Below, piece by piece: positions 1 to 10,344 of a DNA stretch of 64,000 nucleotides. Position numbers and translations under genes: made by a program. The DNA is from Ancylostoma caninum (lineage: Eukaryota > Nematoda > Chromadorea > Rhabditida > Ancylostomatidae). The number at the start of each line of letters is the position of its first letter. Position 1 is the first letter of the stretch. The notes beneath the pieces are model-generated. The model had not been told where the DNA came from, made no database searches, and saw only the letters and a program-made list of their open reading frames with translations. Where the stretch lies: NCBI GenBank assembly GCA_037903475.1, contig JBAJFG010000479.1, positions 1,846,501-1,910,500 of the forward strand, written 5' to 3'.

Positions 1-1629
1 TCGTAGCGTGCAAACAGAGTCGAGAGCACTTCAAGCCACTACGCTGCTATGTGTCGTCTCAACGAACATGGCTCATCTATGGCCGCTCTCAAGGGCGTTC
101 GCTTGAAACAACTGTCGGGGTTATAGAGCCAAAATACAGGGCATGACTAACAGATTTTTCAGTAGATATGAGGTGTTTGTGTTTCCCGTGTTTAATTCTT
201 TAAACTATCATTATTCTACGTAGTACATAGTACTATTATGTATTAAGCTTTAGGCTCATAATATTACTATTCAGCTACTACTATTATTATTCCTATTATT
301 ATTACTATCGCGATCATACCGCCACCTACTACTACTGCTATTACATTACACCACTGTTAATAATGCTACCTTATAATTTTTACTACATATACTACTATTT
401 ACTATTAGTGATAAAGCTACTATGTGTACTATTTTTTTTCTGCCACCATAATATCACTACTTATTGCTACTACTATTTGTTCACTATATGTAATGCTACT
501 ACTAGTGCAACTAGCGGTTAAGGAATCTTCAGATTTTGAGGAAGAAAACAATGTATGTAAAGGAACATATCTTTGTAAAGAAATGACATGATCCGAAGAT
601 GCTGTTGGAAAACTCAAAGAAGAGTGCAGAAAGATAAGTTATGAAGGGGGAATTTCCTCAAAACGAGGCTGTGAAGTCTTTTTTTTGAAAGGAAATTTTA
701 CTACGTAGCAAAATGCTCTAATAGTAAAGCAGTACATACATATGCGCACTAGTTGTGCGCTACGTGAGGGGGGGGGGGGGGGAGGATGGGGGAAAAGTGG
801 CAACTCCGCCACTCTATGGACACAGATAGACTAGAAAATTACTGAGAAATATGTATTAATTTTTAAATTAAGTAATTAATGATGAATACTTTAAAAGTAA
901 TCGCAAACAATAAAAAATAGAAGATAAGCTCATACAATATTTTTTATTTATTTCACAAAGCAATTTAAAAAATTCGGGGACCCTTCACGACTCACAGCGA
1001 GTGCTATTTTTTTGCCGTGTAGGAAATGATTTGCAGGTGTCCTATGAATGAAGTGATAAGAAGAAAAATATTAATCACCCTAGAATGCAAGAACTCCTAG
1101 CTTTTTAGATCTATCATTCCTGAGGCTAACTTCACCCACTTGGTCCCAGAAATATGCTGAGAGAGAAAGCGAGAGAAAGAGAGAGAGAGAGAAGTTGCCG
1201 GATGAATCCATAAATGCAAACTCAAGCGCTGGTCATGGAAGTCAGAGCGTTCCACAAAGTGCGCGACGACCAATTCAACTTTTTGCCTGCGCTTGAATGG
1301 CTCTCGACATCTTAAACGTTAGCACCAGCGTAACGCTAGGATTCGATAACGGACAAATAGGTCAGAGGGCCAAGTTTTGGGGCTAGTTAGCCTGAACCCG
1401 GTGATTAGCGATGCTAAGGCGTCACGCTCGTAGTTTTTGGAGTTGTTCTCAAGCGAATTTCTGAATTATGTCCTATCGCATCATAAACTGTCAACTGGAA
1501 CAAAAAAAAATAATTTGGTCATGTTAGCAACAAAAATATGTAATTCTGTGCTGATACCAGTAGCAGTAACTCTAATACTACTCTTTAAACTACTACTGCT
1601 AATATTAACACCGTAGCATATCAATAATG
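1..1629. other. Gene-free stretch
   Basis: No coding region is supported here. The stretch holds a decayed ACT/ATT triplet array at about 225-495, a run of 15 G at 768-782, and a GA-rich microsatellite at about 1157-1192. The only ORFs are short and lack splice context or recognisable protein character. Confidence 0.7.
225..495. repeat. Degenerate triplet repeat (ACT/ATT/TAC)
   Basis: The sequence is dominated by imperfect TAC, TAT, ACT and ATT triplets. Related triplet-rich sequence returns at about 1556-1628, 1812-2066 and 2338-2430, so this looks like one old array broken up by later insertions. Confidence 0.6.
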
Positions 1630-1811
1630 TATAGTCCTTGTCGAAAAGATAGACGGATTCCGTGACTGCACAAATGCGGCGGGACCTGAACGATGGATGC
1701 GAAGAGTGCATGCTCCAAGTGAGAGGGTCCAATAGGTCCCACCGCGATTCTGCGACCGCGACGATATGAAACCGCACGCGCAATCCGTCTATCTTTTCGA
1801 CAAGGACTATA
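1630..1811. mobile_element. 182 bp MITE with 30 bp perfect terminal inverted repeats
   Basis: The left end TATAGTCCTTGTCGAAAAGA (1630 onward) is exactly inverted at the right end (to 1811), and the perfect match runs about 30 bp. Weaker inverted similarity continues inward. Both ends are TA, fitting a Tc1/mariner-like miniature element inserted at TA. There is no coding capacity, so it would need a transposase in trans. It sits inside the triplet-rich sequence. Confidence 0.85.
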
Positions 1812-2066
1812 ATCAAGGTAGTGATTGTAACGCGAAGGAGTAATTCTATCAATACTAGTACTATTATACTAACACTAGTATTAATACTACTATTAAATAT
1901 ACAACATCAGTAACACTAGTGCCATTACTTCAATGTAATACATCTATTAATATAGTTGGTGTAAAAATTGCGGTGGGAGGGGACAGTTCCATTGATATTA
2001 GTTCTACTACGCTAATGCCAACCTTACTGCTAGTACTATTACCACTAATACTCCGATGTAATTTCA
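1812..2066. repeat. Degenerate triplet repeat, continuation
   Basis: Imperfect ACT/ATT/TAC triplets between two miniature transposons, of the same character as 225-495. Confidence 0.5.
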
Positions 2067-2074
2067 GTAATAGT

Positions 2075-2329
2075 CAGTGGCGGACACGGGGGGGGGGGTG
2101 CGGAATTACTTTATAATACAAATGAAAATCTTGTATTAGTTTATTTTTAATTGTTCATTTTTACTGTTATTTTTAACATAATTTTTATTTATTATCTATT
2201 ATTATAATTAATATTTTTATTAACTTTATTTTTCTTTATTTTCCATTTGGGTCCCCAAAGCGGCTGAGACCCCACTTTTTTTCCACGCCCCCCCCCCCTC
2301 TCCCGCCTACTTTCTGCGTCCGCCCACTG
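2075..2329. mobile_element. hAT-like miniature element with 8 bp target duplication
   Basis: The left end reads CAGTGGCGGACACGGG and the right end is its imperfect inverse (CTGCGTCCGCCCACTG). CAGTGGCGG is a common hAT-type terminus. The flanking 8-mers are GTAATAGT (2067-2074) and GTAACAGT (2330-2337), matching at seven of eight positions, as expected for an aged hAT target-site duplication. The interior is AT-rich with a G run near the left end and a C run near the right end, and has no coding capacity. Confidence 0.8.
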
Positions 2330-2337
2330 GTAACAGT

Positions 2338-5300
2338 ATAATAGAAATGGTAGGTGTAATGAAAAGGAGTTAATTCTCGTAATACTAATTGTATTAGTAC
2401 TACATATAATGCCAGTAGTAATACTTTACCATAATAATATATACCTTCTAGGAAAAAGCGTTAGCAGGCCTTCTGACAACAGAAAACTGTGTATTTCAAA
2501 AAGAAAAAAAAACAATCTCTTACGTAACCCGGAAGATTCCCAAATTACAAAGACTCGAATATGCCAAAGTCTCAGTCTTCTTTTTATCCAGAAAACACTT
2601 GAAAAACTCAGAAAATTCCTTTACTTTTTGGTACTCTCATAAAAAACCGGAAGATAACAAGCGTTAATGTGCAGCAGAAGACGAAAGATACACATGCGTA
2701 CAAGCTGAAGTTGATTGTTGATAGAGAGGAGGAGCGCGTCGGCAAACAAAACTGCACTTCTCAACTGCTCAGCGCAAGACTCGCAGCGCGAAACCGCCAC
2801 CGGAAAGAACTCTAATCCAGCTGACCGCCTCGATGGCACGGTTTTGCTGTGTCCTTTAGAAATTGGGGGCAACGAGGCACGGATGCTGAGCGCAGAGTCC
2901 CATGGTACTGTTCTCCGTCGTATGCAAATCAGTCACGGATGCTGTGGACTGGTTCCAGCATAATCCAGCAACTCCGACATATACATATAGATTAGTCGTG
3001 TGCACTGTGGCCTCCACTCAGAGAAAATAAATCGCCAGAAACAGTCAAGACAACCGTGATGGCGTCACCTCCCAGATTTGAGGCTGTTCAACACATTTGC
3101 CGCTGTGACACCCCAGCTATTTGAATTCAAAAAAAAAAAAAACTTACTGGGAATATACATGGTGCGCCTTCTCTCCTTTTTAGAATTTCAGCCCCCAAAC
3201 ACCAAAAAAGTTGACCTTCCTCTCTGTTTAAAATTGCGGAATTTAATACAAACAAGGACTTCGATAACAGGTGAAGTTAGCCCAGAAAGGCCTACAGAAA
3301 GATGCGGATGTGCTATCCATCCTACTTATGAGTAGACTGCATGTATAATATTGAAACTGAAAACAGGGAAATTATCTGGAAAATGCAAGATATTCCCCTA
3401 TTGCGGACCACGTGATGCACATTTTGGCTCACGACCTTCTGATCCCATACGACCACATAATGGACATGGTTCACCACGTCATGCTTTTATGTTGGAAGTT
3501 GCGCTTTTACCTACCGCTCTTTCCCAGGACTGCAGTACAGTGAAGTGCAGAAAACCACGAATCAGATTAGCCAACCGGAGCTCGAACATTAATTGGCTAC
3601 CCGTATAAAAATATGTCCGGACTTCAATGTGTCAGAATGTTAGCGCTCAAGCATCATTTTGCAAGCCCTCAACTTGGGTAACTGAACCAACAGTTTGTGA
3701 ACGTGCATATTTCTAGAGCTTCAGTAGTTCCAATTCTCGATGAGAATGCAGGGAAAGCTGCGGGACGTACTACCAAATTTCCACATCCGACTGAGCCCAT
3801 TCTCTTTTCTTTGGTATTTTAATGGATTTTCACATCATTTTTCACCTTTTTCGTGATCGTATCAATTCGTGATCTCTTGTGAAGAATTCGATATTCTGGT
3901 GGTAGATGTGGCAAATGCTCTTTATGCGAAGAGAAATGAGACCGATGGACTCGTCTTTTTGATTTCTCAAGGAGAGGCATACGTCCTGACCCAGTGGTTG
4001 GAGAGTTAGGGTTGCTCCTTCGTTCAAAATACATATTTCAGTCGAGTTGATGGTTGAACAGGATTTTGTCTTACTGACTATGGGGGAGCGTGACCATTTG
4101 CACCCACCGCTAATTAGCAGGCGGAGACGCGCGCGGATGCGCTGCGTGCGCGCCAAAGGCGAGGGTGGGAAGCGCGGCAAATCTTGTCCGAGTAGTCGCC
4201 CCTGCCTCAGGAATGCACACAGATCAGGGCGCAGGTTTCAGGGCTTCGATCTACCTTGATCTATTTTTAAAAATAGATGGTGTGAACCATCGCGAATCCG
4301 TTTAGCAACAACCTATTTAGAGTAGAAGGAGTGATGCTTCTACATCAGTATTTTAAGGGCATGCTGGAATTCCCTGCTTCTATTTGCTTTTCCATCAACG
4401 TGTTTTACTTCAATTTGTTCATTTATGTGCTGGTTGGTAGTGATACAGCGTGAAGGTTTAAGCGTCTTTTTTGAAGTGATACCAGAAAAAGGGCAAAAAA
4501 ACATTGTCCATGCGGATTTGTGTGTAAATTTGTGAATAGCATAGATAATCTGCATATCTGAGGATGGGTCACCCTTTCAGGTATTAATTAACTGTCTGCC
4601 AAAGTTGCTATGCCCTGAAGCAGTGCCACAGGGAAAACAGTGTCTCTCGTTTGACCCGTTCAGACAGAATCAGCTAATTGACTATAGTTTGTTCGCAAAC
4701 ATCATGGTTGTAATAGTAACACGAAAGACATTGGCAAGAGTTCGAAGATGAAATTGAATAATGAATGCAGTTAAAATAACTATTTTCATACGTAGTTATA
4801 AGAAGGACAAACATATTTTTTCTACTGAAGAATTCATGCCACTTTCTGTTTGATTCAAATTATCATCAGAAGTGACTTCGCCTACTTTTTCGCTTACGAG
4901 TCGGTGAAAAAACCTAAGCAAAGCCAGGAATGCCATCTGGTAATGATTTTTTGGCATCAGTTTTGCTCAAAACTTTTGTAGAGGCAAACTTGTTTGAACA
5001 GGTTCACTTTGATCGAGAGGGATGTGATAGTCACATGCGGCGGCAATAGTGAGTGTAGATTTGACTAGTGCTTTATTAAGTAAGTGCAAACCAAGCCTGT
5101 TGAAACCATATGAAGAGGCATGCGCATCTCACTTTCAGGAACTGAACCTTGCACAGTGAGCTAAAGCGCATAATAAATTCACGCTGGGCCAATACTGCCA
5201 CAGTTTTGGAACATAGCCCACTAAATTAACTTACGAAGCCACAAGCTAATCTGGAAAAAACCCCGGTGATCTGACTAACATCGACCGCGCAACTCGTCCA

Positions 5301-5408
5301 AATCTTGCGCCTTCGCCGCGTCCTTCGCAGTGCGGCGTGACCCGTCATTAACGAGCTGCTCGCAGTTAATGAATCCCAGCCCTCGTCATCCTGCCTGCAG
5401 CCCCGCCC
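2338..5408. other. Gene-free stretch
   Basis: About 3 kb without a supportable gene. Several ORFs of 60-112 codons overlap on both strands but show no family motif, signal peptide or convincing splice sites. About 4090-4170 is CG-rich. I see no RNA gene. Confidence 0.6.
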
Positions 5409-6124
5409 CTAATTATAGCGGTGCAAAAGATCCGTTTCCCGACTATGGAAATGACGTCCGAACAACAGTTTCCTCGTTGTGACCCATAGACAAGGATTGT
5501 CGTAGCAACGAAGACAGTGAAGTGTCGAAGTGAACGGTGTTGTCGTTTGTGGCGAGTGTAGTTTCGAAACTGAGTTGTATAGGGGTTTGCTCCTCATCTC
5601 AGGGTTTCCTTTTTGGGTTCTTCTTAGACGATTGAAGAGGAAGTTGATGAGGCGTAGGAGTAGCTTCATCGTTTTCTTGATAACGAAAATGACTGGTTTG
5701 AAGATCCAGTAGCACGATAAAACGGTGATGCATATTAATGTGATCAGCAAGATGTCAAGGTTTGTCGAGCGTTGAGTATTGCAATTTTCTCTATGCAGGG
5801 GCTGCAGTGGAGAAATTCGCATACTGAATGTGAAGGGTAGTTTCTGAGGAGTGATGAACGTGTTGTCCATTTTGCCATGCCATGATACTTGAACTTGAAA
5901 ACTACTAGCTCCGTCGGGAAGAACAGTGAGGTAGTCGAGATGTTGGATGCAAGGACGCAGTAAGAGCTTATGCATGCTTCTATATCGTAGATTTCTCGAT
6001 CTGGTCTTATTTCCACACCTCCTTTTGAGCCCCGGTCTGAGATGAAAACAGTCCTACTCATTGATGTGGAGAAAGTGAAGGCGACATCATTCAAGGTATC
6101 GAGCCGGAAGGTGTTGTCCGCCAC
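5409..6124 (-). pseudogene. Broken envelope-like ectodomain and membrane anchor of a Bel/Pao-type element
   Basis: Two overlapping minus-strand frames (5744-6124 and 5409-5975) read as one decayed protein end. A cysteine-containing ectodomain is followed by a hydrophobic segment of about 20-25 residues and a basic tail rich in K and R. A frameshift separates the two parts. The layout (Cys-rich ectodomain, single membrane anchor, basic tail) and its position just downstream of a Pao-type protease remnant suggest the C-terminal part of a retroelement envelope-like glycoprotein. The assignment to that class is inference, because I see no diagnostic motif. The reverse transcriptase, RNase H and integrase expected between protease and envelope are absent, so an internal deletion is likely. 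Confidence 0.45.
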
Positions 6125-6420
6125 GACTTTGCCGATTGGCGGTTCGAAGATGCGATATCCATTCGGTGAGTAGGATATGCTGGACTGATGGCGAAAAACA
6201 AGGTCCCAAAGGTAATCCATACCTATGAGAAGTTTCGGCGTGGCGATTTCGCGGGCGAGGTGTAGGTTGTCTGCTTTTTCTTTGAGGATCTAAGTGTACT
6301 TGACCTTCCTGGTCAACATAGGTAGTGCTTGGATGTGGAGGGGATGTGTGGTGTTGTCTGTGCAGCGGGTGCCGACTTTGTGATTAGTGGCTTCCATTGA
6401 TATTGGCTCTTCTCCAACGT
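6125..6420 (-). pseudogene. Bel/Pao retrotransposon protease remnant (left arm)
   Basis: Read on the minus strand, it contains PKLLIGMDYLWDLVF followed by a glycine-containing turn and IGKV. This strongly resembles the conserved (L)IGMDY.WDLV stretch of the Pao aspartic-protease region (DUF1758 type). An in-frame TAG at 6292-6290 interrupts the domain. The same stop occurs in the right-arm copy (14222-14224), so the gene was already broken before the inverted duplication. No reverse transcriptase or integrase follows. Confidence 0.75.
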
Positions 6421-6639
6421 AAACGTAGTTATTCGTTGTGGGTTCGAAGGTCGTAGTTGGAGTTGTTTGATCAGATCGTTTGTGATGTAAAATTGAGAAT
6501 TGATATGTATATGGTGTGATTCCTTCAGCTTTGATGCTTCCCTTCTGTCACTCTCCTAAAATCTCCTTCAGACGCATCCTGCGACGTCCTCCTATCGACG
6601 GAACCAGTGCGGTCGTAACTGCAGACAAAGTCATACCGT

Positions 6640-7464
6640 CGGCTCTGTTTCTCAGCCAACAGAATGTGCATCTTTGAGACGAGCGGCCGGCAGAGGGAGC
6701 GTATTTGCTAAAGTCCACAATTTTCTTCCAGAATGGCTAGAGGCCCTACAACGCGAGACTTCCATGAAATTCCGGAAATATACATATAGCAATTCGTTCG
6801 AAACTTTGGGACGTCTATGAGCAATGCGTAAACATTTGGGTAAAAGCAGATGTTGACTAATATTTTGAGATTTCCACTTACTTGTCGTTAAGAAAGCGTT
6901 TTTTCCCGAGTCCTCATCAAGCGTTAGGATAGAATCATGGTCATCAATACACGTACGGTAAGCGAGTTGCTGAAATAACGGAAGAAACGCTTTTTGCCGG
7001 AAGTGTACGGCGTTTAACAGTTCAGGCATTGGATACGGGTTTACCATTCTGGGTAAATCTTCACTGAGGAGGGAATACGAACAACCTCAAATCTAAAGCG
7101 AATATTTATAATAATTGGAATTAAATAAGGATTTAAGCGAACAAAAAAATATTAGATGACTTCCTAGAAACAGTGAAATGGAAATGAGGTTATATAAAGT
7201 CTTTGTCGATTCTATAAAATCACTGTGCAAATTTTTTTTACCCATCCTCGAACAAGGGACAAGGGAGGGAAAAGCGCTACAAGAACTATAGGTCCAAGCC
7301 ATTCTCATTCTTCTTTACGTTCGTATTTATTTTCCGGCATAGCTTTTAGAGTATTAAATAAGTAAATGGCTTGGAGCAACAGAACTTTTATTCATTCAAT
7401 GCACTGAAAAAGGGGACTCAATATTAGGACAACCCTACTTGTGGAGAAAGTCAAATACAAATTC
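6640..7464. other. Arm sequence without a supported gene
   Basis: Part of the left arm. A 131-codon minus-strand ORF (6652-7047) has a related but interrupted counterpart in the right arm near 13460-13860. It lacks recognisable motifs, and the right copy is shifted out of frame, so I do not call a gene. Confidence 0.55.
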
Positions 7465-7585
7465 TGCGGCCGCATGCATCACTGAAATTACCCAGGGTAA
7501 ACTCATTGGCACCCTTATTAACGATGAGTGAAGTTGCGTGACGATGAACGTTTGCCCTGAGTAATCTTAATGATGCCTGCGGCCC
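7465..7585. repeat. 121 bp imperfect hairpin (left arm)
   Basis: GCGGCCGCATGCATCACTGA near the left edge pairs with TGATGCCTGCGGCC near the right edge. Inside, ATTACCCAGGGTAAAC pairs with GTTTGCCCTGAGTAAT. The result is a long imperfect stem with an internal loop. The same hairpin occurs in the right arm at 12939-13060. It may be an old miniature element or a structured RNA if transcribed; the sequence does not decide. Confidence 0.7.
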
Positions 7586-8146
7586 CAGATGGACTCCTTA
7601 ACGAACAGTAGCAGGTATCAGAAGCCGGAAACTCATGTTCAGATGTTGGAAAGAGATAAAAGGAGGGTAAAAGTTTCCATTGCTCAATTCTGGAAGCACC
7701 TTCCCCTCTTTTCTACCTATAAGTCCCTCCATTCGTCCATTTCTTTTACATTTCTTATTCTCACTTAGTATTATTGCCATATTCATGCTTAATACACCAT
7801 TGTTCTAATCAGTGTAGGAGAGAGTGCTATCTGACTTGGTAAAAGATTGAGTGGAGCCCTTCAGAAGAAACATGCACTCATCATGGACCGATGATTGATT
7901 GATTCCAAGATTTCCAGGATTGGAGACGTTGAAGACGTCGCAAAATGTCTTCACTTCAACAATGGTGAATAAATACAGAAACGTCACGATAACAAAGATG
8001 ATCACCTCCATGAAATACGCCATCACCCGAGTTTAATACCCAATGTATTCTTCGAAAAGGGCAAGCAGCCCATCAACACCAGAGCCCTTTCTTCCACTGT
8101 TTTCTCTATCAGCAGTTGAAAATCGTCGCTAATCGGAGTTCCCCCA

Positions 8147-8153
8147 TATAAAA
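8147..8153 (+). promoter_or_regulatory. TATA box of the left peptide gene
   Basis: TATAAAA 39 bases upstream of the ATG at 8186, leaving room for a very short leader. The same motif lies at the matching place in the right arm. Confidence 0.7.
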
Positions 8154-8185
8154 CGGCGTGCTGACAGCCCACTCCACAGTTGGAG

Positions 8186-8471
8186 ATGTTCTTCTTCGTG
8201 TTTCGCCTTCTTCTGGTGGTCGCTCTTCTTGGAGCTGTTCTCGCTGGTAACCCATGCAGCGAGTGTACGCCACGTCGACCAAGTGAGCTTTGCAGCAATG
8301 AAGCTCTTCTTCCCACTGACAGTTGCATCGAGTTCTTGTCTGCTTTTAGATGGCTGCTGTAGAGGTCCTTCCGGAAAATGCTGCTGGACACGAAAGAAGA
8401 GAGACGTGGAACCTATCGATTTCCAGCCATCTGAAGACGTAGAGCCTATTGATTTTATGCCTGAAGAATAA
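8186..8471 (+). CDS. Small secreted cysteine-rich pro-peptide, left-arm copy
   Basis: I infer a two-exon gene: exon 1 8186-8282, intron 8283-8349 (67 bases, GTGAGC to TTTTAG), exon 2 8350-8471. The reading frame continues exactly across the junction and gives 72 residues. Residues 1-20 are a textbook signal peptide ending in AVLAG. The mature part starts with a compact cysteine region (pattern C-x2-C, then CC, then CC; six cysteines), followed by RKKRD, a likely furin-type cleavage site, and an acidic tail of one VEPIDFQPSED unit plus the variant VEPIDFMPEE. A TATA box precedes it, and AATAAA lies 33 bases after the stop (8505-8510). I recognise no family. The layout suggests a secreted processed peptide; function is unknown. 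The ATG at 8186 is chosen because the signal peptide starts there. Confidence 0.75.
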
Positions 8472-8504
8472 TCTGCACCCCGAATACTGATCACTTCGCT
8501 TCTG

Positions 8505-8510
8505 AATAAA
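8505..8510 (+). terminator. Polyadenylation signal of the left peptide gene
   Basis: AATAAA just downstream of the stop at 8471. Its mirror in the right arm is TTTATT at 11981-11986. Confidence 0.65.
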
Positions 8511-9344
8511 TTGTTCAAGCATAAAGGTGAACGGACCAGTCATCACGGGCGGATCAGCACATTCTGCCAGTTAGAATAATTTGTATTTACGTTTTTCCTA
8601 AATCTGCATAGTTCTGCTCCATTACACTGTTTGACTGATTTCCAGGAGAGACCTTTACCTCATCTTTAGCTTAAATTAGCTTACACTAGAGCATCTATCG
8701 AATGTGAACTGTCACTCAAATGAGGTGTTAAAAATTATTCTGTGACAATTTCTCAAAATTATAGCTTGTTCATATGTTCTGGGGCGTCGTAAGCCCTAAT
8801 ACATATGTGGTTTTTAGCGTGGATTCTATCCAACAATAGGAATCAACCACCTAAAACAATCCCGTGAGCAGAGGTAGGAGAAGTTAGTAGGCCAGCCACT
8901 GAAGACTTCAAAATGTTCTATGGCACCATTTTTGGATTCTCTTGCAGGTTCCACGACCGGATGACCCTTGTCCTCCTTGTAGGTGCTCATTTTCAATTGT
9001 TTAGCCACAGTTGTTCCCACTGAAGGCTCCAGAATGTGTCTTTCATGTGACGTTTGACGGAAAGGACTCACTGAGATACGTCGAAAACCCTAGTTTCTTC
9101 TCAAATTTGGCCAGAGTCTTTAAAGAACGGCATCTTCCTGCGGTAGAGCCATTGCCTTCTGTTACCAAGACTTTCATACATTAGATTACTTTGTAGACAA
9201 CGTTTATATTGCCACGGTGACAAAATGAAATGAATAGGTGGTATTTGGGTTACGGGAAAACTTAATGGATCGCGGCAGCAACTCGAGGGTTGCGAATACC
9301 AGAGTAAATTCTATGCGCACGGTTTGGGCCTATAATTTTGACGC

Positions 9345-9612
9345 ACCCTGTTGAGGGTGGTTCATATGTACTGTGACGGACTATAGAAAATTCATACTCC
9401 TGGAGGATGCGATGATTCCTTAAGCCAAAGAAAACGCTATAGACACTGGCTGGACCTTCCAACAAGTTTGGACATTCTCTGATAACTGTACAGCAAGAAC
9501 GCAGCCCGAAAGGCGTAATGGTTCGGTTAGGAACCCTAGCAGCAACGGTTTCCAGTTGCTGCCATCCTCCCCTCGATTGCTGCCGTCCCTCAGCAATTGC
9601 TGCTAAAGGGAC
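9345..9612. repeat. Innermost part of the left palindrome arm
   Basis: Inverted relative to 10074-10344. It begins at a small palindrome, CACCCTGTTGAGGGTGG, and contains several CAGCAG/GCTGCT runs. It may once have been a separate foldback element, because the CCCTCAACAGGGTG palindrome sits at both outer limits of the inner 1 kb. Confidence 0.55.
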
Positions 9613-10073
9613 GAAAGCTTAAGCAGCAAGCAGCAATGAGGTGTGACGCGAAAAAAAAACTATCCGCAACTTCACACCAATCCACTCAAATAGAGAATAT
9701 TCACCTTCATTCAGTGGACATGGAAATTTTACATAAGATCTCGCTCATCACATTCAAGATGACCGACTTCAGCTTCAACATAAGCAAATCTCTTCCGCAA
9801 ATTCGTAGCGATGAGCGCTATCATTTCTTTCGCCTCATGGCTCCATCAGGGGTCTTTTCACCAAGTCCGGTACTGTGTGTAAAAGTGCAGGATTTTCGCT
9901 CCAGGATCTACCCAATAGCAAAATTCAAAGGACTGAGATCAGGCGTGTTCAATGGCAAAACAATACCCACTCAGAAACCCGGAAGATTTGTCTCACACCA
10001 TTCCATTGTCTTTTTTGCGTCTTGGACTAACTCTGATAACTGTGCAGCACGAAGACAGCCTGAACTCAATCTG
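9613..10073. other. Unpaired loop of the large palindrome
   Basis: 461 bases found only once in the window, separating the two arms. An ORF crosses it (9597-10268, plus), but it runs into the repeat arm and shows no protein family features. Confidence 0.6.
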
Positions 10074-10344
10074 TCGGCCCTTCAGCAGCAACTGCTGAGG
10101 GACAGCAGCAATCGAGGGGAGGATGGCAGCAACTGGAAACCGTTGCTGCTAGGGTTCCTAACCGAACCATTACGCCTTTCGGGCTGCGTTCTTGCTGTAC
10201 AGTTATCAAAGAATGTCCAATCTTGTTGGAAGGTCCAGCCAGTGTCCTTAGCATTTTCTTTGTCTTAATGAATCATCGCATCCTCCAGGAGTATGACTTT
10301 TCTATAGTCCGTCACACTACATATGGACCACCCTCAACAGGGTG

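Larger units (their letters stand above)
6125..9612. repeat. Left arm of an 8.3 kb inverted repeat
   Basis: About 3.49 kb that matches 10074-14389 in reverse orientation once the solo LTR in the right arm is removed. The match is near-continuous, with mostly single-base changes and small indels. It ends outward within GGCAAAGTC (6125-6133 reversed, 14381-14389 forward) and inward near 9612. Each arm holds a copy of the cysteine-rich peptide gene, a short hairpin element and, at the outer end, a Pao-type protease remnant. The 461 bp between the arms (9613-10073) is unpaired. Confidence 0.93.

Noticed and set aside
7805..8026. 73-codon minus-strand ORF with a hydrophobic N-terminus, also present at 12498-12719
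   Set aside because: It is open in both arms, but the roughly nine differences between copies nearly all change the amino acid, as expected for non-coding duplicated DNA. No splice or promoter context was seen.
8023..8518. 122- and 129-codon minus-strand ORFs opposite the peptide gene (mirrored at 11973-12501)
   Set aside because: They are antisense shadows of the peptide gene; the plus-strand gene explains the conservation and has the promoter, splice and polyadenylation signals.
8826..9071. 81-codon ORF identical in both arms
   Set aside because: Identity follows from the recent duplication. No family motif, signal peptide or exon borders.
9597..10268. 223-codon ORF across the palindrome loop
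   Set aside because: It joins unique loop sequence to repeat-arm sequence with low-complexity QQ/SS runs; no protein family features.
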